64,000 nucleotides of DNA, taken from positions 88,502,877-88,566,876 of the forward strand of contig CM048840.1 of the NCBI GenBank assembly GCA_026545765.1. Reading direction: 5' to 3'. Under the pieces are notes generated by a model, which was not told where the DNA came from, ran no database searches, and worked only from the letters and a program-made list of their open reading frames with translations. Origin of the DNA: Plantago major. Lineage: Eukaryota > Streptophyta > Magnoliopsida > Lamiales > Plantaginaceae. Below are positions 24,776-36,938 of this stretch, piece by piece. Position 1 is the stretch's first letter. The number at the start of each line of letters is the position of its first letter. The position numbers were made by a program, and so were the translations under genes.

Positions 24776-25763
24776 TGTTAGAACTTTAGGACCGGGATTG
24801 GTATTCTGGACAAGTTTCAGACGATGTTGACTATGGCGTTGAGTCAACAACGTCTTCAACAGTAAAGACAGCAGTGAACAGTAACGAACAGAACATAGCA
24901 GTTTGCAGCGGATAAAAATACTGAACACCACAGATAAATTCTAGCCAGTATATATAAAATATACTGACCGTACCTTAGGCTAAATTTCCACTATCAGTAA
25001 AAGTAGAATTATAGAAACGAAGTTTAAATCAAACACAGATAATTGTTTAAACTTACAGAAAACTAGACCTAGAACAGATAAGTAAAAACCTATTCTAGTT
25101 CGAAGACTCTAGAGTAAATTTCAATCTTTAGAAATCACTCACAAGAAAAATCGATATCAATGTCTAGTAAAGCAAGAAGCCCTAATCTAAATAATATGAA
25201 TCAATGATGATTAAAGGCGTCTTCTTGTAGATGTCATTCATCTTGAATATATAATGTTCTGATCTATCTCATCAAGAAGAACGCTTCCCTGTTTTGTTTC
25301 ATGCTCCTTGTATATATAGTTGCAGCCAAGTCGAAGAGAACTAGGAAGCCAAGTCGAACAGCACAAGGAGAATGCATATCCTGTTTCCTTCTTTGCGTTC
25401 TGTAACAGAAGAAGAATAACGTTGTTTATTTCTTTCCAGCTTCTGCTCGACGTAAGAAAACTTTCCTTAAGTTTTATCTTCATAAATCTTGTTTCCTTCT
25501 TGCTTCAAATTCTTTCCTGTCTCCAAGATTCCTCAAACTCCTTCCTTCTTTATGCTTAAGCGTTCCTGCTCCAGATTTCTTTCCAGCTTGCACAGATTCT
25601 TCCTTGAGGCCCAAGATGGTCCAGCTTAGTCCATTAAACAATGTTCAAGCCCAACTTGTATTTCCTACAAAATATCCATAGAAAAACAACTACAAACGTT
25701 GAACCAGTTATGTTACGAAGAAAGGTCGAATTACTAAACAAAGTGCAATAAATCGCACTTTCA
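24776..25763 (-). repeat. 3' LTR of the outer copia element
   Basis: 988 bp, paired with 44770-45738. On the minus strand it holds a TATA-like CTATATATACAAG (about 25306-25318). A polypurine tract, read on the minus strand as AAGGGGGGGAT (about 25764-25774), adjoins it, which fixes this copy as the 3' LTR. Confidence 0.92.
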
Positions 25764-26219
25764 ATCCCCCCCTTAATTCTAACATTTCTTCACAAAACCT
25801 GAAGACAGTTTGTTAGTATCGAACAAGTAGGATTTAAACAAGTCAGAAGGAAAATCAAACTCCCCCTTAAGTGCTAAGCCCCCCCTTAATACAAAATACC
25901 AATTGAACAAACATTCTCCCCTTTTTGTGAGGAAAGAAAGAAAACAAAGTTCTTTGAAGAACTTCAACATATTGATAATCTGTTGAGGACCTGCAGACAA
26001 AGTACCAATGCAGAGAAACGATGTTGACTCAACATTGTAGTCAACACTGGCAAAGGAAGTAGCAAAAGCAGGAATAGAGGTCGGATAAGCTGGAGGGCAG
26101 TAATCAGGAATAGAGGTTGGATCAGTTGGAGGGTAGTGTTAGGACAAGAGTGGATGGTCATGAACACAACTTACAAAATAAGTCATGATGGGTGTTGTTG
26201 GGTTTGCTTCAAGGTAGAT
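25764..26219 (-). other. Outer copia 3' untranslated region, distal part
   Basis: Non-coding sequence lies between the polypurine tract and the Sirevirus insertion point. It contains TGTTGACTCAACATTG-type palindromes (about 26020-26050), also seen elsewhere in this element. Confidence 0.7.
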
Positions 26220-27636
26220 TGTTAGGAATATCTGTTAGTATTTTGATCACTCATCACATGTTCTTATCTTAGCCAGAAAGGTGATTAAGTGCTCTTGGTT
26301 CACTTGAACATTGTAAAAGAGGAAATCACTGAGTATGATTAGTCTAGTAAATCTTGTATTAGGATTATAGGTCTCTGAGTGTAATTTTTATTTCAAGAAG
26401 ACCATGAAGATCAATCCTAGCAATGGAGCTTTTCTGAAGATTAGAAGACTGAAGATTGCACAAGGTTTATGAAGACACAAAGGTTTAGTCTAACTCAGAA
26501 AGATTATGTCCTTAATCCTTTCTTAAGTATATTAACTTACTTTGGAAATATGATTCTGGACATATGACATCATGAGTATGGAGCATGCAAGCCATTAGAA
26601 AGGCTCATGTATCCGTTGAGAGTAAAGGACAATGAACAGTACTATGCATTAAATGCATCGGCAGAAATGCTGCAAAAAGCAAGTCCTCTCTGAAACAAGA
26701 GATAGTGACTTCTGAGTACATAGTTCAAGATATAAACGGATATAATTTGATAGAGAGCACAACGGATACAATTCAAACGCCTCTCAAATTTATCTATATA
26801 TTTCACACACTTAGATGCTTGAAGAACATACCTTAGAACGCTCTATCTTGCAAACTTACCATCAAGCAAAGTATTCTCTCAAGCACTCTACTACCCTTTC
26901 TGAAAGCTTTCTGTTGATTGAAGAATCACTAGTAGTTCTAAGTTGTCCTGAACCTTAACAAGAGATTGTTATTCGTGAAAGAGTTGAACTATCAGATACC
27001 CTTTCTGAAGCTCATTCTCCAGAACGGACACCAATTACTTGAGTCAGTAGAGAGCAGACTGTCATCCACTGAACAAGTGTATTAAGTAGTCTTGCTCTAT
27101 TAGGCTCTCTGAAAACATAACTGAAAAGTTATACGAGAAGCCTCTCTGACAAACCTTATAACCAACACCCTCAAGGCGTGGAGTAGATGAAATACTTGAT
27201 TTGGGAAATCAGGGAATAACTCCAAGGTTATCTGAGTAGAGGAAGTACTTAGCTCTAGGAGCTGGGGAATAACTCAGGGGGAACATTTGGTTGGGAACCA
27301 TTTGTTTAGGAATCTTAGAATAGGATTATTGTAAGGTGAACTCAATTATCTGTTCTAGTGAATTCTAGGTCTCAGAAAGACCGAAGTGGATTAGTTGGAG
27401 GATTACGCCACCTCTAGATACCACTATACTTGCTGTTATTTACCTTCAGTATTTACATTTCAAAGAAAGCACACACACTTACTTATTGTTTACGCACTTA
27501 CCTATCTTAAAGTCTTCAAGGCCTGAATTTAAGTATCGAAACCCTGTGTTTCGAGAACTGTGTTTATCGACAAAAGTTTTAAAAGACTATTCACCCCCCC
27601 CCCCAGTCTTTTACTTTGCCGTTATCTTGACCAACA
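26220..27636 (+). repeat. 5' LTR of the Sirevirus-like element
   Basis: 1,417 bp. A TATA-like TATCTATATATTTC lies at about 26791-26804. Near the 3' end it has a poly-C tract (27593-27604) and it ends CTTGACCAACA. It contains a 67-base stretch around 26533-26590 that is missing from the 3' LTR. CAGAAAG or its complement occurs six times. Confidence 0.93.
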
Positions 27637-27653
27637 AGTGGTATCAGGCAGAG
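27637..27653 (+). other. Primer binding site of the Sirevirus-like element
   Basis: AGTGGTATCAGGCAGAGG begins two bases after the LTR. TGGTATCAG matches the complement of initiator Met tRNA, the usual primer for plant copia elements; after that the match is imperfect. Confidence 0.8.
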
Positions 27654-27796
27654 GTTCACAAGCCTTCAGATGAACCTAGATCCCAGATAGGTGAAGGAAC
27701 TTTGTCCCTTTCGAGGACTATATAATTTGTGTGTTAAGTGTATGTCTCGAGTGATGCTCCTTCAAGCCAGAAAACTACGAGAAATGGAAGAATAAC

Positions 27797-29874
27797 ATGA
27801 TGCTCCATCTGGAGGCCATGAGTGATGAGATGATCTATGTCATCAATGAAGGGCCTATCAAAATCAGACAACTCAAACAAGTTACTGAGGTATCTGATGG
27901 AAGAAAAGCCTCAGACAAGGAAGATGGAAGCGAGGACATGGCTACTAGTGATAGTGGTCATGTTGCTCGTAGAAGCATTATATATGAAGACAAGCCAAGA
28001 GAGCTCTGGACATCTGAAGATACCAAGAGACACAGATTGGATGGTCAAGCTCGTAATATAATCATCAGATCGACACCTGAGCACATACAAGTAAAGCTGG
28101 GTGCTAAACGAAAGTTGCTGGCAATTGATTGAAGAAATCATGTTTAACGAGAAAACCAAAGAAAACAAGTTCGAAGTTCTTAAATTGAAGTTCCAAAACT
28201 TCAAACAAGGTCCCACTGAAACTCTGGAAGAACTTGATTTCAGATTTACTACACTTATGAGTGATATGGCTGCACTTGGTGAAAGCAATAGATACTCCCA
28301 GTCAGAAAAGATTAAGACTATTGTCAGAAGTCTCAATCACAACTAGGAACACACTAAGTTCTTTTATTTCAATCAAGGGATGCTAAATATTACTCCAGTA
28401 GATCTCTTCTCTCATCTTGCTACTGTAGACTATGAGACAACTTAGAGAGAACAAACAGCTGAAAAGTAGCAAAGTGTTGCTCTAATTTCTCAAGGCACTT
28501 CTGAAAAGAAGGATACAAAAGAAGCATATGAAGAAAATGCTCTTGCAGTAAGACACATGAAGAAATTTGTGAGTCAAGAGATTGAGAGAAGAAAAGCAAA
28601 AGAAAAGCTGAAAAAGCATCTTGGCCCAAACTATCATCAGTACAACAACATACAAGTGAACAACTCTTTGAACACCCCCATTCAGAAAGGTGTTAGTACT
28701 GAAGCTGCAGAAATAGGAAATGATATCTGCTTCTATTGTCAGAAGCCTGGTCACTTCAAGAGAGATTGTCCTGCTTTAAACAAGCTCAAGACAGGTGACA
28801 AGAAGGACATAAGAAATTTCAAGAGAAATCAAAGGGCCTTACTGACTGAAGAAAGGAAGAAGATTCAAATTCAACTTGATGCTCTAGACTTTGAGACAGA
28901 TTCTGAAGATGGAGTTTCAGATGACTCAAACCTACCATCACCAGAATTGTGTGGAATCACCCACGATGTAATTGACTTCGGCCTTAAGAAGAAAGAAGAA
29001 ATGTGGAGTCTTTGAGATTCTTTGGTCCAGACATATCCAACATTGAAATGTGTCTTATAACAATTCACAATTTCTGTACTATGAGAGTGATGATGGAATT
29101 GAGGATCTGGAGTTGGTCAAGAGTGAATTGGATCGTTATGAGAAAAAATTTCTGGAAGCACAATCCAAAACCAAAATTCTAGAGGAAAGCAAAGAAACTC
29201 TTGAAAAAGAGATTTCTAAGCTAACCAGAGTATCTGAAAACAAGAACGTTGAAATAGCCTTTCTGAAATCTCAGATATCTAAGAATGAAAATTCTCACAA
29301 ACTAGCCTTGAATGAACTTACTAAGAAAATGATGAAGCTGCTTTCTGAGAATGAAGAACTCAGAAAGAAAGAGCTATCCTTCCAATCTTATGCCAAGGCT
29401 AGTGACACTCTCACTGAGGTTCAATCCTATCTAAGAGATCCCTCTGAGAAAGGTGGACTTGGACTCGATGAACAATCGAGTAATTCATCTCCTCTGAAGA
29501 AGAGTGATGAAAGGTTGACCTTTGTAAAAAGTCAACAGAATGGTTTTTCAACCACCTATAGCATTGGTCAGAAAGCTAGGGTAGTTGACAAAGGAAAAGG
29601 AGTAGCAACCCAACCTTTGAAAGAACAACAAGTTCACAAGAAACTTGTGGATGAGGTTTCTGAAAAGAAACACAACCCTCAGACATGTAACCATCCACAT
29701 TGCTATATTACTAGGAAAGGAAGAATTGCTGGAATAGGCAAATTCTCTACTGTACCATTTTATGAAAATAAAGATGGTGCAGAAACTAGTAAGGCTTCTG
29801 AAGAACGTATTCAGAAAGCCAAGGGTGTTCGAAATGGCATTAGCTTTCGTGCTATTGGAAAAGTTCTTCTGTAA
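27797..29874 (+). pseudogene. Sirevirus-like gag: capsid, zinc knuckle, long coiled coil
   Basis: The region is split by stops and shifts into pieces 27797-28132, 28101-28346, 28557-29015 and 29050-29874. In order these give an N-terminal gag block, a UBN2-like capsid segment (KFEVLKLKFQNFKQGPTETL), one CCHC zinc knuckle CFYCQKPGHFKRDC (about 28728-28770), an acidic stretch, and a coiled coil of heptad-like Glu/Lys/Leu residues (about 29110-29380). A long coiled-coil Gag C terminus is characteristic of Sireviruses. The protein would package the element RNA, but this copy cannot make it whole. Confidence 0.85.
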
Positions 29875-30269
29875 CAATATAAGGAAGGATAAGAACAATG
29901 GCGCAAGGCTGATATTGCACGTAGCAATAGACAGAAGTGGAAGAAATCTCAAGCCACTGAAAAACTGAATGCCAGAGCTAGAAGTAACCTGGCCAGAAAG
30001 GCTAAGTTTGCTGAAAAGCAATCCCAGAAACCCAGGGTCCAGAAAGCACCAAAAGGAACACCTAGAAACACCACAAGAAGGAAAATTGAGATCAAAATTA
30101 CTAATTTTATTGCATCTCCTTCTGATCAAGTTAGACAAAAACAAACTCCCAAGAAATTCACTAAAATGTGGATCCCTACTAGAAGAATGTTTAGTCTAAA
30201 TGGTTCTATCTCTGAAGCAAGAACCTAACTCCTGTTTCCTGTTTTGTGCAGAAAGCCTCTTGGACTAAG

Positions 30270-33200
30270 GCTCAATGGCTATTTGATAGTGGATGCAGAA
30301 AGCACATGACAGGAGACAAAGCAAATCTGGTCAATTACAAAGCTTGCAACAATGGACCAGACATCAGATTGCTGGAGGAGAATTAAATCCCTCTCTGGGA
30401 TTTGGCAATGTCAAATTAGGATCATTAACTATCACTGACGTATTACATGTTAAGGGTTTGAAATATAATCTATTTAGCATGAGCCAGTTTGCAGACAAGG
30501 GATTTACTGTGAAATTCAAAGCAAAGTATTGCAAACTTATTGACAATGAGTCAAAGCAGACAGTCTTGGTTGCTTTCATGGAAAGGCGATCTTTATGTTG
30601 CCGATTGGGCATCCGCCACAATCAAGAATGTCTCATGGTGAGTCAATCAGTCACTGAAGAGCACCGGTTATGGCACAAAAGAATGAGTCACTTGAATTTC
30701 AAAACTCGAACAAACTTGCGAAGAAAGAGTTAGTGGTTGGCCTTCCCAAAACATCTTCGTAAAGGATGGTATCTGCTCACTCACGATGGGGAAACAATCT
30801 AAGATCTCTTTCAAGTCCAAAATCAAACACTCTAGTGTTAGACCACTACAACTATTACACATGGATCTTTTTGAATCATCTGTAACTAGTTATGCAGGAA
30901 AGAAGTATGGTCTTGTTGTTGTAGATGACTTCTCAAGATTCACTTGGGTTATCTTTCTGAAGCACAAATCTGATGCTAGGGTGGAGATACCAAACTTGCT
31001 GAATAAGCTTGAAGTCATGAAAAATGACAAGGTATCTGCAATCAGAACAGACCATGGTACTGAGTTTGTCAACCAGTACATAAAGGAGTTTTGTACCAGC
31101 AAAGGTATACAACACCAACTTTCCTCTGTAAGAACACCACAACAAAATGGTGTTGAAGAAAGGAAAAATAGAACACTTAAAGAAGCAGCAAGGACAATGC
31201 TAGCTGACACTGAGATAAGTGAAGTTTATTGGGTTGAAGCTGTAAACACAGCATGCTTCACTCAGAACAGATGTTTGATAAACAAACACCATGACAAGAC
31301 CCCTTATGAACTCTTGGTTGGTAGACCCCCTAATATCAAACATCTAAAAGTATTTGGTTGTAGATGTTTTGTTCTTAACAATGGAAAAGAGTATCTAAGA
31401 ACATTTCAACCAAAGACATATGAAGGTGTGTTTCTTGGTTATTCTATGAATAGCAAAGCATACAGAGTTTACAACAAAAGAACAACGAAGATTGAAGAAT
31501 CAGTTCATGTTGTATTCTATGAAGGTAGCAAGAAAACACCCCTTGCTGATGAACTCTCAGAAAGGTTCAAAGAACTAATGATAAAGGATTCTGAAGAGGA
31601 ACTCTCAGAAAGGAAAAACATCATTGTGGAAAGTGAGGATGACTCTGATGAAGAAAAGCATGAAATGCCTAGTAACAACCAGATGATTCTCAGACATGAT
31701 GAAGAATTTCCTATGAGAATTCCAGAAATGGAAACTGAAGATGTTCATCAGAGAGCTAACTCTGGAAATAACCTCTCTGACAGGCATGTCGCAGAAAGCT
31801 CTCACACTGAGCAAGTATCAGACATTCACCGCCCTTCTGAGGTGCAAAATGTCACAGATACTGAAGAAGTATCAAGTCATAATCATAGTGATTCACATTC
31901 AGATCACATAGATGTTGACCCTACTAGCCCTAAACCCATGGTGAGATGGATCAAGGATCATCCTGCAAAAGACGTGATTGGACCAATCAATCAAGGTGTT
32001 AGGACTAGGAGAGCAATAGCTGAAAATGCTAACTCTCTCTTTGGATGTTTTATCTCAAACATTGAACCAAAAACTATAGAAGAAGCATTAAGAGACCAAG
32101 ACTGGATCTCTGCAATGCAGGAAAAGTTGGATCAGTTTGAAAGAAACAAAGTCTGGAAACTAGTTCCATTTGTAGAAGGAATATCTGTGATTGGAACTAA
32201 GTGTGTTTTCAGAAACAAGATGAATGAATCTGGTGAAATAACCAGAAACAAAGCAAGGTTGGTTGCCAAGGGATTCACCCAGACTGAAGGTTTAGATTTT
32301 GATGAGTCATATGCACCAGTTGCCAGATTGGATGCAATAAGACTCTTTCTAGCCTTTGTAGCTCATAAAGACTTTAAAGTTTATCAGATGGATGTCAAAA
32401 GTGCATTCTTGAATGGTGAACTTGCTGAGGAAGTCTATGTTGAACAACCACCAGGTTTTGAAGTTTCCTCAGAAAGTAGAATGGTCTATAAGCTACATAA
32501 AGCTCTTTATCGACTGAAACAGGCTCCAAGAGCATGGTATGACACTTTGGCCAAATACCTTCTGGAAAGTGGTTTCAAGAAAGGTGAAGTTGATAAAACT
32601 TTATTTACTTTAAACCATGATGGGAAACTACTCTTAGTTCAAGTATATGTTGATGACATCATATTTGGATCTAAGGACAAGCAACTTTGTGATGACTTTG
32701 CAAATCTCATGAAACGTAAGTTCGAGATGAGCATGATGGGAGAATTGAACTATTTCCTAAAATTGCAAGTCAAGCAACTCAATGATGGAATATTCATTAG
32801 TCAGACAAAGTATGCAAAAGACATGCTCACAAAGTTCAATCTTAAGCTTTCTGAAAAGAATGCTAAGATACCTATGAGCATAGGAACCAAGATGACCTAT
32901 ACTGAATCAGATAAGAGTGTTGATGAACACAAGTATAGGAAATTGATAGGTTCACTACTCTACCTTACTGCAAGTAGACCTAATATTCAATATGCAGTTG
33001 GAGTGTGTGCTAGATTTCAAACAAATCCAATGCAATCACACTACAACACTGCTTAAAAAATATTAAAGTATGTGAAAGGTACAGTAGATGTAGGATTGTG
33101 GTAACCTAAAGAAAGTGGATTGAGTTTGTCTGGTTACTCAGATGTTGATTATGCTGGATCAATGCTTGATAGGAAAAGTACCTCAGGAACTTGTCAGTTT

Positions 33201-33599
33201 CTGGGAACTAGACTTATCTCATGGTTTAGCAAGAAACAAAACTCAATTGCAACTTCTACCACAGAGGCTGAATATATTGCTGCTGGTTGTTGTGCAACAC
33301 AAATTCTGTGGATTCAACAACAACTCAGAGACTATGGACTCAATGAAGAGAAAACTCCCATTTTCTGTGATAACACAAGTGCTACTGCAATCACACAGAA
33401 CCCCAAATTCCATGCCAGAACAAAGCACATTGATGTTAGACACCACTTCATCAGAGACCATGTTGAGAAAGGCAATATAGAGATACTCAATATTGGCATA
33501 GAAGACCAACTTGCAGATATCTTCACTAAGACCTTACAAGAAAGCCGGTTCTTGACCTTAAGACATAATCTTGGATTAATGGAGTTGCCTAAAGACTGA
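30270..33599 (+). pseudogene. Sirevirus-like pol: protease, integrase, RT, RNase H
   Basis: Aspartic protease motif FDSGC near 30283-30296. GAG-pre-integrase block [12 protein letters not shown] near 30663. Integrase catalytic residues: D in [10 protein letters not shown] in [11 protein letters not shown] and E in [11 protein letters not shown]. Reverse transcriptase has [30 protein letters not shown] and YVDDIIFGS (about 32646-32672). RNase H (33120-33599) has STTEAEYIAAGCC, FCDNTSATAI and ending LADIFTKTL. Integrase plus RT is one 757-codon open frame from 30786. There is at least one frameshift around 30390-30780, and in-frame TAA stops at 33054-33056 and 33102-33104 separate RT from RNase H. 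The domain order is the Ty1-copia one. Confidence 0.95.
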
Positions 33600-34493
33600 A
33601 AAATTGTCCTGAATTTCTAAAGACTGAATAAGTGAGTAGGCCTCTGAGAACAGGTTCTCAGAAAGCCAAGTTGATAAGAAGTGATGCAAAGGTTTCTGAG
33701 TAGCAACACTCAGAAAGGCAAAACATTTCTGGAACGGGTATCCAGAAAGGCAAAGGTCGGTACACACTTAATAAGTAAATAAAACTAGAACTTACTTACT
33801 GAGAGTGGGTCAAATACATTCAAACAACTGAAGCTTCTGACACTTAAATTCAGAAAGCTATTTAGTCATAAAGAGAAATGGACACACAAAGGCCAAAAAG
33901 AAAAAAAAAGGGGGTATAAGTTCTGAAAGTCAAAAATGTGCAATGTCTTGTATTTTTACCATTTTCATGATAAACAATATATAGATAAGGACTTGACACT
34001 CAGAATGATAAGCTCAAACGATTAAGTGTTCCTACTCTTTACTAAGTGACACAATGAATGTAGCATATTAAAAATCCATCAAGTCGGCACATTACCATTT
34101 GTTGATTGATATCATTACAAGATATTCAATATAAGCCCTTGATGAATAAACGTTTGATCTCAACGGTTGAGATTAAAACAAAGCAAGTAATGTCTGTTGA
34201 GAAATGCAGACATGGCCCACTACGCATTTAATGGAGTACAAAGGACGTACCACGCCTATGCAGATGCAAGACACGCATTAATATTCAGCTATATGTATGT
34301 TGTATCTATGTACATTTTGTCTGCTATATATATAGGATTTGGGCAAAAGACAAACACTTTTACCAATTCCGAAATTTTCAAACTTGCATCAAAATAGCAA
34401 AATCTTTCAAGATTTCTGCAAAACCCCTCTGCAAAACTCAACTTCTTGTGCTTAGTCTTCTGAAAAACACTCACTCTAAACTCTATATAAGAG
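33600..34493 (+). other. Spacer between pol and the third ORF
   Basis: About 0.9 kb without a supported frame. It contains four copies of CAGAAAG within 200 bases (33650-33850) and a TATA-like TATATATATAGG at about 34323-34335. That TATA lies ~160 bases before the start of the third ORF and could serve as an internal promoter, though this is inference. Confidence 0.6.
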
Positions 34494-36660
34494 ATGGCAC
34501 CCAAGAAGATGACCACCAAGAACCCTAAGGCAACATCCTCTGCTCCTGTAGAAAAGCAAGGAGGAAAGGAACTTAAGGTGTTGAATAAATGCCTTCTGGG
34601 AAAGTTTACCCCATCGGACTGGAACCCTAAACACAAAAGGAATTGGGGAGCCTTTCTAGTAAAGAGATATGTACCAGCAGTTATATCTTCAAAACCAGAA
34701 AGAAAACTGATATTGGGAATGCTAAAGAATTCCTATATCTACAAGCTTATATCTAGTGCACACAGTGGACTATCCACACTAGATGTACTGGAGTTCTATA
34801 ACAACTCAAAAATCTTCACAAGAGTTGTGAATGATGAAGAAGAAAAATACATGCAGACTGAAGTCCAAGGACAAGAAATTGTTCTAGACTGCAAGATATT
34901 CCGATTGAAAAATCGAGGAACATTTGAAGACATCAAAATCAAGGATGCTTCCATGATTCAAGGCGTCAAAGAGCTATTTGAAGCAATCCAGTTAGAAAAT
35001 GCAAAAGGTTGCCCAGGAGACTTTGTTCTGAAGGCCATCAGAACTAGTCATCTCCAGAAACACTGGAGTACTTTAGCTCTTATTCTGGTCCGTTGCTTTG
35101 ATGGCAACAAAGGTGGAGTAGACCAAATAAGCATGGAGAGATGGATGATGATGCATCTTCTGAACAAGAAGCATGAAGGGCAGGAAACCCACTTCAATTG
35201 GGGGAAGTATGCCTTCAACAAATTCCTTGGACATATTGAGGAATTTGAGCCCAAAATCATCAATGGCCTTGCTGAGCCAAAGGCCAATATGCACTTTGGT
35301 CTCAGTATCTGTTACATTCTGTAAACAATGGGAATCACTCTCAGAGAGAGGCAGGAAATCCCTGTCACCAACTCCCTTTTCAGACACGCTTTTGAAGAAA
35401 AGGAGAAACTTGCTTCTGAGAACGCACTCAGAAAGGCAGAAGAAGATGAAACTGCACAGCAAGGTAAGGAGGTCTCTGAGCAAGCCAAAGCAAACCTCCA
35501 GTTGCCAAGAGAAAGAGGACTCATAGCAAGAGAGCCTCCAAGCCCCTAATCATACAAGAGGCACAACCTTCTGGAGACAAGGTCTCAGAAGATGTTGGAC
35601 GCTCAGAAAGGCAAATCAAGAATCCCCCAAGAGTCCTGAACCAGAATGTTCCAGAACTCTCCAGAGATGATAGAAATATCATAGATGGGTCTGCACCAAC
35701 ACACAATAGTGATTCTGAGGATGATGAAGTACTTGCAAAAGTACTCAAAAGGTTCAAGTATGAGACCCATGGAGGAGCTTCAAGCTCAGCTCTTCAGAAA
35801 GACAAGAGCCCCTCTGCCCAGCAAGAAGAAGAAGGCCTGGGTGAGGAAGATAGAATGATGGAAGATATTGCCATTGCTTCCACATTCACAATGCCAGCAC
35901 TTAATATTGCTGAAGAAAACCCTGTTCTTGAACAGATTCCTCAACCTTCTGAGAGAGCTCAACTCTCAAAAAGGGATCAAACTGAGATGGAGACTCAGAA
36001 TGATACTGCAGAGGAGATCAATAATGAGCACAGAGAGACTGTGGAATCACCACAAGTTCAAGAGATCAATGATCACTGACTATTCAGTAACAAAGATAGT
36101 TTGTATCTAACATGTCAACATAATTGTATGTTAACTTGTTACTCATAAGTCGTATTTTACAGTGCCAACTTGAGACACACTTTCGGGGAAGAAAACTTGT
36201 CCACCTTGAATCAAGAAGAGGTTCCTCCAACCTCGAACATCAAGAAGAGCATCCCACGGGTAGTAAAGGTTATCTCGAACAAGAAATAACTAACTAAAAT
36301 TGCTCTTATGTTCTAATATTCTTAATGTCTCTTCTTAGGCTAACCGAGGAAGTAGTGGTGGTGGAACCAACACCCCAAAACCTAGAGATTCCGTGAAAAG
36401 TTTTCGAGGAAGTATTTATTGAGCCTTCACGAGAAGGTAAGTAATCGAATAGTCTTCTTCAACGAATGCTCGGAAAACCCACTACTAAAATCTCTTATGT
36501 TTGTTCTTACGCTCGGTCGGAAGAACAATTGGATGGAGAAACAGTTGTGTCATCTCCTCCAAAAGAAACTAAAACTGCTGAACAAGCAGTATCTGCAGAA
36601 AAGGTGCCAGAAACCCCCAAGGTTTCTGAGGAACATGCTACTGAGCTTCCTCACTTAAAA

Positions 36661-36740
36661 GTAAGTGAAGTCTCAGAAAGCACTTTTCCACCTATCTTTT
36701 CTGTTAAAAGTTTCTAAACATGTTTGATTTTAACTCTCAG
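36661..36740 (+). other. Candidate 80-nt intron in the third ORF
   Basis: Strong donor GTAAGT at 36661 directly after CACTTAAAA. Pyrimidine-rich acceptor ending TAACTCTCAG at 36740. It holds an in-frame stop, and because 80 is not a multiple of three its removal joins frame 1 (ending ...ELPHLK) to frame 0 (starting VQAERKV) in phase 0. Confidence 0.6.
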
Positions 36741-36857
36741 GTTCAAGCAGAAAGAAAGGTTGATGAGGATAAAACTTCTCCTCACACCAAAGTATTTGAG
36801 GCCTCTTTGCCCAAGCAAGTAAAAATCCAAGCAGATGAGCCTAGTGTTTCTACACAG

Positions 36858-36938
36858 GTATACTCAGAAAGCTCACTTCTGCACACAGATACTAACGCAA
36901 GTGGTTTGAACAAAACTAACTTGAACACTTTCTTTCAG
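36858..36938 (+). other. Candidate 81-nt intron in the third ORF
   Basis: Donor ACACAG/GTATAC and acceptor ACTTTCTTTCAG/GC. It lies in phase 0, joining ...PSVSTQ to AQSLLPVD. The length is a multiple of three and it has no stop, so both spliced and retained forms are open. Branch-like CTAAC occurs at 36917-36921. Confidence 0.5.

Noticed and set aside
29548..30144. 198-codon minus-strand frame across the Sirevirus gag/protease region
   Set aside because: Antisense shadow of the coiled-coil gag frame; hydrophobic composition is the complement of Lys/Glu-rich codons.
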